Part shown: positions 5,682-10,156 of the stretch, in pieces | Layout: each line of letters opens with the position of its first letter | Numbering within the stretch: position 1 is the stretch's first letter | The notes under the pieces: generated by a model | What the model was told of the DNA's origin: nothing | What the model saw: only the letters and a program-made list of their open reading frames with translations | The model's database searches: none | Position numbers and translations under genes: made by a program | From: Eubacterium sp. CAG:786 | Lineage (GTDB): Bacteria > Bacillota > Clostridia > Oscillospirales > Ruminococcaceae | NCBI GenBank assembly: GCA_000432175.1 | Contig: HF989455.1 | Location: forward strand, 37,909 to 48,064 | Length of the DNA: 10,156 bases | Direction of reading: 5' to 3'

Positions 5682-6257
5682 ATGAAACGAATATTCATCA
5701 ACGCAAAGACCGAGATGATCTGCGGCAGTATTGCCGCTGCGCTGGAGGATACCGGTGCGGAGATAACCAGCTGCTTTGACGACGGAGAGGCTTCCGCGGC
5801 TGATCTTTCTGGGTATGACATGGTGATAGCTTCCACCCCGCTGAGGACTGATTTCGGTCTGAACTGGGTGGCTGAAGTCCGCAGCAGGACCGACGCTGTG
5901 ATAATCGTCATTGCGAAAACAGAAATAGCGGACGAGGTGCAGAACCGCATAAAGTTCACGGGTGCGTACGTCCTGCCAAGGCCGTTCACAAAGCAGGCGC
6001 TGCTTCAGACGGTGCGAATGGCTGAGATGACGCGTGAAAGTCTGCAGCGCCTGGAGGAGGAGAAATCCAAGCTCACCAAGCAGCTGGAGGACACCAAGAC
6101 CATCGACCGCGCAAAGTGCTGCCTGATACAGTACCTTAACCTTACTGAGAACCAGGCGCACCGGCATATCCAGAAGCTTGCGATGGATACCCGGCGCACC
6201 CAGCGCGAGATAGCTGACGATATACTCACCACATACAGTGGAATGACGAATGTGTAG
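5682..6257 (+). CDS. ANTAR-domain RNA-binding antiterminator with degenerate receiver domain
   Basis: A 191-residue regulator. Residues 1-115 have the size and strand-helix rhythm of a response-regulator receiver but lack its chemistry: NA (7-8) stands where the acidic pair should be, VIASTP (48-53) has no phosphoacceptor Asp, and PRPF (99-102) has Arg in place of the conserved Lys. A heptad-like helix (about 115-140, LQRLEEEKSKLTKQLED) leads into a C-terminal ANTAR domain with IDRAK (141-145), LTENQAHR (154-161) and AMDTRRTQREIA (167-178). ANTAR proteins bind paired RNA hairpins and block terminators; NitR-type members are known beside nitrogen-assimilation genes in clostridia. The likely target is the terminator-bearing leader of this same operon. 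The start at 5682 follows AAGGGAGG (5666-5673) by eight bases; the in-frame ATG at 5643 has no such site. How the domain senses nitrogen without phosphorylation is unknown. Confidence 0.88.
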   Translation: MKRIFINAKTEMICGSIAAALEDTGAEITSCFDDGEASAADLSGYDMVIASTPLRTDFGLNWVAEVRSRTDAVIIVIAKTEIADEVQNRIKFTGAYVLPRPFTKQALLQTVRMAEMTRESLQRLEEEKSKLTKQLEDTKTIDRAKCCLIQYLNLTENQAHRHIQKLAMDTRRTQREIADDILTTYSGMTNV

Positions 6258-6258
6258 G

Positions 6259-6289
6259 AAAAAACGACGGGCAGCCGCAGGTTGCCCGT
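6259..6289 (-). terminator. Intrinsic terminator for the leftward membrane-protein genes
   Basis: On the minus strand the 10-bp stem formed by 6289-6280 and 6276-6267 (ACGGGCAACC pairing with GGCTGCCCGT, loop TGC, one G-U pair) is followed by CG and six T (6264-6259). The same hairpin is the left end of the palindromic element. It terminates minus-strand transcription right at the end of the convergent ANTAR gene; in the plus direction it is followed only by TTTAG, so it is weaker there. Confidence 0.7.
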
Positions 6290-6314
6290 TTAGTCTGTCG
6301 AAAAATTCGATTTT

Positions 6315-6333
6315 GCCCGCGAAGCGGGCTTTT
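6315..6333 (+). terminator. Hairpin with short T-run inside the palindromic element
   Basis: GCCCGC (6315-6320), loop GAA, GCGGGC (6324-6329), then TTTT. This is the best candidate terminator for the glutamate synthase-ANTAR operon in the plus direction, about 60 bases beyond the ANTAR stop codon. The T-run is short, so efficiency is doubtful. Confidence 0.45.
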
Positions 6334-6340
6334 GAAATCC

Positions 6341-6373
6341 GTTTTTTGCCTCAGCTTTGCCGAGGCAAAAAAC
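6341..6373. repeat. 12-bp perfect inverted repeat in the element
   Basis: GTTTTTTGCCTC (6341-6352) and GAGGCAAAAAAC (6362-6373) are perfect complements around a 9-base loop that can add a GC/GC pair. The T-run is on the 5' arm and the A-run on the 3' arm, the reverse of a usual terminator, so it reads as structural repeat rather than stop signal. Confidence 0.7.
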
Positions 6374-6379
6374 ACTTCT

Positions 6380-6437
6380 ATCCGCACAACTGTGCGAATT
6401 GTCGGCTTTGCCGACAATGAGTGCGGGCAGTGCGGAT
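6380..6437. repeat. Nested (branched) palindrome in the element
   Basis: An outer stem, ATCCGCAC (6380-6387) with GTGCGGAT (6430-6437), encloses ATTGTCGGC-TTT-GCCGACAAT (6398-6418, a perfect 9-bp hairpin). A competing hairpin CGCAC-AACT-GTGCG (6383-6396) uses part of the outer left arm. The result can fold as one branched structure or as separate stem-loops. Confidence 0.65.
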
Positions 6438-6506
6438 GTACTCTGTCGGAAAAGTCGCAAGACTTTTTCGGCAGACAGGACGGGCAGCCTCAGGCTGCCC
6501 GTTATG

Positions 6507-7061
6507 TTATGTGCGTGATTCGTTGTTCTCGGTCGAGCCGATGTCCCTGACAAGCCCGCAGTGCTGTTCCAGCACGAAGAACGGCGTGTCCTCTGGACCG
6601 CGTATCGGCTGTTTCCCGCTGGCTATGAACTGATAGCTTACGGAGCGGTATTTCGTGTGGATAGTCACTTTGTAGCCGCGGATCTTTTTGTTGATATACA
6701 TTATCGGCTGGTATTCCACAGAAGTTACGTCGGGGTAATAGAAGATCTCGGTGTGCTTGTGCTGGTCCGTTATGCGGAATTCATTGTCGTCGCCCTCATA
6801 ACGGCAGGTGACGCCGATATGCGCTATCCGGACTATCCACCAGCATAAAAGCGCCCACAGAGCCATTGCGAAAGGCAGCGCCCCGAACGAACCGCCGAAT
6901 GCGAACCATGGGTTTGCCATCGTGCCTACTATGAAGAATTCCCCGTATGGAATGAAAAAAAGCGCCGTGACCGTCAGCGGTAATTCGAACCGCCCGCGCA
7001 CGCGGAATTCTCCTTTTGCCTTGAAGCCGAAACGTTCCTCAAAAGCTTCGCGTCCGTTCAT
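6507..7061 (-). CDS. Small membrane protein of unknown function, paralogue of its upstream neighbour
   Basis: A 184-residue protein with no function I recognise. It has a short soluble N-terminus with GEFRVR (17-22), two hydrophobic segments (about 28-48 and 57-82) and a soluble C-terminal half rich in beta strands: GVTCRY (83-88), NEFRITDQHKHTEIFYY (93-109), IRGYKVTIHTKYRSVSYQF (127-145) and EDTPFFVLEQ (157-166). It lines up almost position for position with the neighbouring gene's product. Two membrane segments followed by a beta-rich domain recall bacterial PH-like (YdbS/DUF304-type) proteins, but this is a shape comparison only. The ATG overlaps the upstream gene's stop (4 bases), with GGGAGGGA just ahead, so the pair is co-translated. 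It ends 4 bases from the palindromic element. Confidence 0.8.
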   Translation of the reverse strand: MNGREAFEERFGFKAKGEFRVRGRFELPLTVTALFFIPYGEFFIVGTMANPWFAFGGSFGALPFAMALWALLCWWIVRIAHIGVTCRYEGDDNEFRITDQHKHTEIFYYPDVTSVEYQPIMYINKKIRGYKVTIHTKYRSVSYQFIASGKQPIRGPEDTPFFVLEQHCGLVRDIGSTENNESRT

Positions 7062-7639
7062 AGAAGTCCCTCCCTGTCCTCGCGCGACCTGAGTATGTCA
7101 TCGTTGCAATGCTGCGGTTCCTGGTAAGCGTATGCGCGCTGTTCCAGCATGTGGAACGGCGTGTCCTCCGTAGAGGTGGAACCGAAATTGCCGAAGAAAA
7201 GATAGTCGTACACGATAGTGCGGTATTCGGTGCTTATCTTCACGCGGAAACCGCGCGGTATCTTGCTGAACAGCTTTATCGGGGTGTATTCAATGCCCGT
7301 GATATCTGCATAGAACAGGTATTCTGTGTGCTTGTGATTATCTGTTATCTTGAATTCGTTCTGGTCTGCGTAGTATTTGCAGGTCACTCCGGCGCGTATC
7401 GCGCCCATAATGAAAACGCACAGCCCTGCCCAGAAGTAGCACGCATATTCGAGCAGCTGCCCGACATGCACGTCCATTTCCAGCTGCAGGTATTCTACCA
7501 GCTTGAATATCAGAAAATCCCCCACCGGGATCAGCGAAAGGAATATTATCGTCAGCGGTGTTTCAGCCTTGCACCGCACGCGGAATTCCCCGGTTTTCGT
7601 GTAGCTGAAACGCCCGTTGCTCTGGTAGAATACAGCCAT
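7058..7639 (-). CDS. Small membrane protein of unknown function, first of a tandem paralogous pair
   Basis: A 193-residue protein, unrecognised by function. GEFRVR lies at 17-22, hydrophobic segments at about 28-49 and 61-83, then GVTCKYY (84-90), NEFKITDNHKHTEYLFY (94-110), IPRGFRVKISTEYRTIVYDY (127-146) and EDTPFHMLEQ (158-167), all with counterparts in the gene behind it. The start at 7639 is chosen because AGGAGG (7650-7645) ends five bases before it; an in-frame ATG at 7672 falls at the predicted transcription start and has no leader. Its C-terminal tail of about 20 residues is polar and charged. A possible PH-like domain anchored at the membrane is inference. It is transcribed from its own promoter (7706-7678), divergently from speD, with no visible link to polyamine or glutamate metabolism. 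Confidence 0.82.
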   Translation of the reverse strand: MAVFYQSNGRFSYTKTGEFRVRCKAETPLTIIFLSLIPVGDFLIFKLVEYLQLEMDVHVGQLLEYACYFWAGLCVFIMGAIRAGVTCKYYADQNEFKITDNHKHTEYLFYADITGIEYTPIKLFSKIPRGFRVKISTEYRTIVYDYLFFGNFGSTSTEDTPFHMLEQRAYAYQEPQHCNDDILRSREDREGLL

Positions 7640-7653
7640 GCACGCCTCCTTTA

Positions 7654-7671
7654 TGAAATCACATGTTTTCA
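7654..7671. promoter_or_regulatory. Imperfect dyad at the start site of the membrane-protein operon
   Basis: TGAAA (7654-7658) and TTTCA (7667-7671) flank ACATGT (7661-7666), giving an 18-bp imperfect palindrome overlapping the predicted start site and early leader on the minus strand. It could be an operator; no known consensus is matched. Confidence 0.3.
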
Positions 7672-7677
7672 CTTTTT

Positions 7678-7706
7678 ATATTACCACATTTCAGCAATTC
7701 TGTCAA
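7678..7706 (-). promoter_or_regulatory. Consensus sigma-A promoter of the membrane-protein pair
   Basis: On the minus strand: TTGACA (7706-7701), 17-base spacer, TAATAT (7683-7678). Transcription should start near 7671, leaving a leader of about 30 bases with AGGAGG before ATG at 7639. It is back to back with the speD promoter. Confidence 0.82.
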
Positions 7707-7731
7707 TAGGTGCGGCTGAGCGAAGATTTCA

Positions 7732-7753
7732 CAAAAAATTATCAAAAAATTGT
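7732..7753. repeat. Two phased A-tracts upstream of the speD promoter
   Basis: CAAAAAATTAT (7732-7742) is followed directly by CAAAAAATTGT (7743-7753), identical at 10 of 11 positions. The 11-base period is close to one helical turn and the tandem abuts the -35 box, as expected for an UP element or bent DNA that raises promoter strength. Confidence 0.5.
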
Positions 7754-7781
7754 TGCAAAACAACGGGTTTTATGATATACT
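7753..7781 (+). promoter_or_regulatory. Promoter of speD-speA with extended -10
   Basis: TTGCAA (7753-7758), 17 bases, TATACT (7776-7781), preceded by TG one base upstream (7773-7774), i.e. an extended -10. The predicted start is near 7788. GTTG (7752-7755) and CAAC (7761-7764) form a small dyad over the -35 box that could be a control site. Confidence 0.75.
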
Positions 7782-7785
7782 TACT

Positions 7786-7803
7786 TTGACTGCATAAAGT
7801 CAA
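7786..7803 (+). promoter_or_regulatory. Inverted repeat at the speD transcript start
   Basis: TTGACT (7786-7791) and AGTCAA (7798-7803) pair around GCATAA. Lying on the predicted start site, it may be a 5' protective hairpin or an operator. No U-tract follows, so it is not a terminator. Confidence 0.4.
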
Positions 7804-7835
7804 CATGCAGAAACTTATTTTACCGAAAGGTCGTG

Positions 7836-8696
7836 ATGTTAGGGTTGGAGAAAAAGGCAGAAGCAGTGCCTGGCGGCAGCAGCGGCTCCAGACTGGCTTT
7901 ATATGGCTTTAACAACCTCACAAAAACACTTAGCTTCAACATTTATGATGTGTGCTATGCAAAAAGTGAGAGGGAGCAGCGGGACTACATCGCCTATATC
8001 GACGAGCAGTACAATTCCGAAAGGCTCACAAAGATCCTCTGTGATGTCACCGAAAAGATCGGTGCGACTGTCCTGAATATATCAAAGCAGGACTACGATC
8101 CGCAGGGGGCCTCTGTCAATATCCTCTTCGCAGAGGGACATATTGACCCCGAACATGTTGACGGTTCCTGCAACAAGGGCGCCGGATTCTTTAACAGGAG
8201 CAGTATCCAGCCGGATACCATTCACGCACATCTTGACAAAAGTCATATCACGGTGCACACTTTCCCGGAGTATCACCCGGACAAGGCTATTTCCACGTTC
8301 CGCGTGGATATCGACGTCGCCACCTGCGGCGAGATATCCCCGCTGAACACGCTTGACTACCTCATCGGTAGCTTCGACTCGGATATAATCACGATAGATT
8401 ACCGGGTGCGCGGCTTCACGAGGGACGTCACCGGAAAGAAATGTTTTATGGATCACAAGATAACTTCTATCCAGGACTACATAAATCCGGATACCCTGAC
8501 GAAGTACGACGCGATCGACGTCAATGTGTACCAGTCAAATATATTCCATACAAAAATGCTGATCAAGGAGATCGAGCTGCAGAATTATCTGTTCAACTCT
8601 GACGTGTATGAGATACACCCCCAGCAGAGGCTTGAAATCACCAACAGCCTACGCAGGGAAATGATCGAGATCTTCAGCGGCATGAACATCTATTAA
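7836..8696 (+). CDS. speD: S-adenosylmethionine decarboxylase proenzyme, enterobacterial type
   Basis: A 286-residue enzyme that makes decarboxylated S-adenosylmethionine, the aminopropyl donor for spermidine. It follows E. coli SpeD closely by eye: LYGFNNLTKTLSFNIYDVCYA (22-42), YIAYIDE (51-57), QDYDPQGASV (85-94), HLDKSHITVHT (132-142), DIDVATCGEISPL (158-170), DYRVRGFTRD (188-197) and NVYQSNIFHTKM (230-241). Self-cleavage to create the pyruvoyl cofactor should occur between Lys135 and Ser136; Cys164 matches the catalytic Cys of the E. coli enzyme. The N-terminus is about 16 residues longer than in E. coli and rich in Gly/Ser. The ATG at 7836 is preferred (AAAGG at 7826-7830, five bases away) over the adjoining GTG at 7833, only two bases from that site. 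It is the larger class 1A form rather than the short SpeH form common in Bacillus. speA follows after 12 bases. Confidence 0.95.
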   Translation: MLGLEKKAEAVPGGSSGSRLALYGFNNLTKTLSFNIYDVCYAKSEREQRDYIAYIDEQYNSERLTKILCDVTEKIGATVLNISKQDYDPQGASVNILFAEGHIDPEHVDGSCNKGAGFFNRSSIQPDTIHAHLDKSHITVHTFPEYHPDKAISTFRVDIDVATCGEISPLNTLDYLIGSFDSDIITIDYRVRGFTRDVTGKKCFMDHKITSIQDYINPDTLTKYDAIDVNVYQSNIFHTKMLIKEIELQNYLFNSDVYEIHPQQRLEITNSLRREMIEIFSGMNIY

Positions 8697-8708
8697 GAGG
8701 TGAGCATA

Positions 8709-10156
8709 ATGCGGCTTGATCACACCCGCGCGCCGCTCTATGAGGCCATGAAGGAGTATCAGCTTGACCGCGTTGTCAAGTTTGACGTCCCCGGCCATAA
8801 GGGCGGGCGCGGCAACAAGGTGCTGAGGGATTTTCTCGGCGAGGTCTGCATGAAGAACGACGTAAACTCCATGAAGCCCCTCGACAATCTCTGCCACCCT
8901 GTTTCCGTCATTAAGGAAGCGCAGGAATACGCAGCGGACGCTTTCGGCGCGGAAAATACGATTTTTATTGTAAACGGCGCTACCGGCGCAGTGCAGGCTA
9001 TGGTCATGTCGGTCTGCAAGGCAGGCGAAAAGATAATCCTCCCGAGGAACGTTCACAGGAGCGCGATAAACGCGCTGGTCGTGTGCGGCGCAGTACCCGT
9101 TTACGTCAACCCTGGCGTCAATAACGACCTGGGTATCCCCCTGGGAATGACACCCGCAGAGGTGGAAGCGGCGATCGTTGCCAACCCCGATGCAAAGGCA
9201 GTGCTTGTGAATAATCCCACCTACTACGGCATATGCTCCGACCTGAAAAGCATTGTGGAGATCGCGCACCGTCACGGGTTAAAGGTGCTGTGCGACGAGG
9301 CTCATGGAACGCATTTCTATTTCGGCGAGGGGCTGCCTCCGTCGGGAATGAGCTGCGGAGCGGACATGGCGGCAGTTTCGGTGCACAAAACCGGCGGAAG
9401 TCTTACCCAGAGCGCACTGCTGCTACTCGGAAAGGGAATAGACCCTAACTACGTCCGGCAGATAATCAACCTCACGCAGACCACCAGCGCAAGCTATCTG
9501 CTGATGGTTTCACTTGACCTTGCCCGGCAGAACCTCGCGCTTCACGGCAGGGAATTCTACGCAAAGACGGTGGAGTTTGCGGATTACGCACGCAGGGAGA
9601 TAAACGCCATCGGCGGCTATTACGCGTTCGGTGAGGAACTGTGCGACGGCGGCGCGTTCTATGCGTTCGACAAGACGAAGCTGTCGATACATACCCGCGC
9701 GATGGGACTCGCGGGAATAGAGGTCTACGACCTGCTGCGCGACGAGTACGACATACAGATAGAGTTCGGCGACATCGGCAATATTCTTGCGATAATCACC
9801 GGGGGCGACCGCGCGCTTGAAATAGAGCGCCTCCTTGGTGCGCTGAACCTTATAAAGAAGTTCCACGGGAAGTCCCCCGCAGGGCTTTACGACCACGAAT
9901 ACATCGACCCGATACTTGAGATGTCCCCGCAGTCGGCGTTCTACGCAGAGCAGGAAACGCTGCCGATAGAGCAGACTGCAGGCAGGGTGTGCAGTGAGTT
10001 CGTCATGTGCTACCCGCCGGGAATACCGATACTGGCGCCGGGGGAGCGTATCACGCAGGATATTCTCGATTATATCGCATTCGCAAAGGAAAAGGGCTGC
10101 TCCCTTACCGGCTGCCGGGATATGAATGTAGAGTACTTGCAGGTGGTAAAGTTCAG
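8709..10156 (+). CDS. speA: Arginine/ornithine/lysine decarboxylase, PLP-dependent (partial at right edge)
   Basis: The open frame runs 482 codons to the window edge without a stop. It belongs to the aspartate-aminotransferase-fold Orn/Lys/Arg decarboxylase family, like Bacillus SpeA (about 490 residues), so only a few C-terminal residues are probably missing. N-terminal PGHKGG (28-33), IVNGATGA (87-94), NNPTYYG (168-174), DEAHGTHF (196-203, the cofactor Asp and His) and SVHKTGGSLTQSA (224-236) are seen; Lys227 should carry pyridoxal phosphate. The C-terminal domain shows CYPPGIPILAPGE near the end. Substrate cannot be fixed from sequence: arginine to agmatine is most likely beside speD, but some family members prefer lysine or ornithine. 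ATG 8709 is preceded by GAGG (8697-8700), which overlaps the end of the speD stop region, so the two genes are co-translated. Confidence 0.92.
   Translation, partial: MRLDHTRAPLYEAMKEYQLDRVVKFDVPGHKGGRGNKVLRDFLGEVCMKNDVNSMKPLDNLCHPVSVIKEAQEYAADAFGAENTIFIVNGATGAVQAMVMSVCKAGEKIILPRNVHRSAINALVVCGAVPVYVNPGVNNDLGIPLGMTPAEVEAAIVANPDAKAVLVNNPTYYGICSDLKSIVEIAHRHGLKVLCDEAHGTHFYFGEGLPPSGMSCGADMAAVSVHKTGGSLTQSALLLLGKGIDPNYVRQIINLTQTTSASYLLMVSLDLARQNLALHGREFYAKTVEFADYARREINAIGGYYAFGEELCDGGAFYAFDKTKLSIHTRAMGLAGIEVYDLLRDEYDIQIEFGDIGNILAIITGGDRALEIERLLGALNLIKKFHGKSPAGLYDHEYIDPILEMSPQSAFYAEQETLPIEQTAGRVCSEFVMCYPPGIPILAPGERITQDILDYIAFAKEKGCSLTGCRDMNVEYLQVVKF

Larger units (their letters stand above)
6267..6502. 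mobile_element. Palindrome-rich intergenic element with terminal inverted repeats (MITE/REP-like)
   Basis: A 236-bp non-coding element fills the gap between convergent genes. Its left arm (6267-6308) and the reverse complement of its right arm (6502-6461) agree at 34 of 42 positions, starting with ACGGGCAGCC and including GTCTG and CGAAAAA. Each end is itself a 10-bp hairpin (6267-6289; 6480-6502, perfect). Inside are further hairpins at 6315-6329, 6341-6373, 6383-6396, 6398-6418 and a larger stem closing 6380-6437. No transposase gene and no target-site duplication were found. It begins 9 bases after the ANTAR stop and ends 4 bases from the next gene's stop. Non-autonomous mobile element, genome-wide repeat family or complex bidirectional terminator are all possible. 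Confidence 0.6.

Noticed and set aside
6267..6502. CRISPR array or tRNA cluster in the repeat-rich gap
   Set aside because: The repeats are inverted, unequal and not regularly spaced, and no cloverleaf or anticodon arm could be drawn.
6290..6633. Short open frames within the palindromic element
   Set aside because: They translate hairpin repeats, lack ribosome sites, and appear on both strands because of the inverted repeats.
6507..7639. Toxin-antitoxin or immunity pair for the two overlapping small genes
   Set aside because: The products are paralogues of similar size with the same membrane layout, unlike toxin-antitoxin partners, and no toxin motif is seen.
7109..7789. Plus-strand open frame of 226 codons over the first membrane-protein gene
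   Set aside because: It runs antisense through the paralogous gene and both promoters; the minus-strand gene has a consensus promoter, ribosome site and a paralogue.

Overview
The window looks like a chromosomal segment of an anaerobic, gut-type Clostridia (Bacillota), most probably Ruminococcaceae/Oscillospiraceae. The case rests on G+C-rich codons, strong AGGAGG-type ribosome binding sites, consensus sigma-A promoters in AT-rich spacers, an archaeal-type (split) glutamate synthase with Fe-S electron-transfer subunits, and a short-format SpeA next to an enterobacterial-type SpeD. The genus is inference. Every function named is by recognition of motifs in the translations; no database search was run.

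Left part (1-6257): an AT-rich spacer carries a possible leftward promoter for a gene beyond the left edge and a textbook rightward promoter (TTGACA-17-TATAAT, 308-336). This starts a leader of about 230 nt containing a near-perfect 26-bp dyad, several hairpins and an intrinsic terminator (516-548) placed just before the first gene. The operon encodes a split glutamate synthase: class II glutamine amidotransferase (573-1664), ferredoxin plus FMN synthase subunit (1697-3202), four-cluster Fe-S protein (3237-3671), NAD(P)H/FAD oxidoreductase (3682-4914) and GXGXG subunit (4911-5633). It ends with an ANTAR-domain RNA-binding antiterminator (5682-6257). The likely electron path is NAD(P)H to FAD to 4Fe-4S clusters to the ferredoxin domain to 3Fe-4S and FMN, where ammonia released from glutamine is used to reductively aminate 2-oxoglutarate. 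The likely control loop is that the last-gene product decides whether the leader terminator is read through.

Middle (6258-7706): between convergent transcription units lies a palindrome-rich element (6267-6502) with imperfect terminal inverted repeats of about 42 nt, packed with internal hairpins; it resembles a MITE/REP-type intergenic repeat, and its left end also forms a good terminator for the leftward genes. Two overlapping minus-strand genes (6507-7061, 7058-7639) encode paralogous small membrane proteins of unknown function with their own consensus promoter.

Right part (7707-10156): a compact divergent promoter region drives speD (7836-8696, S-adenosylmethionine decarboxylase) followed by a speA-type PLP decarboxylase (8709 to the right edge, cut near its C-terminus). 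Together they supply decarboxylated AdoMet and agmatine (or another diamine) for polyamine synthesis. No rRNA, tRNA, CRISPR or transposase gene was seen.
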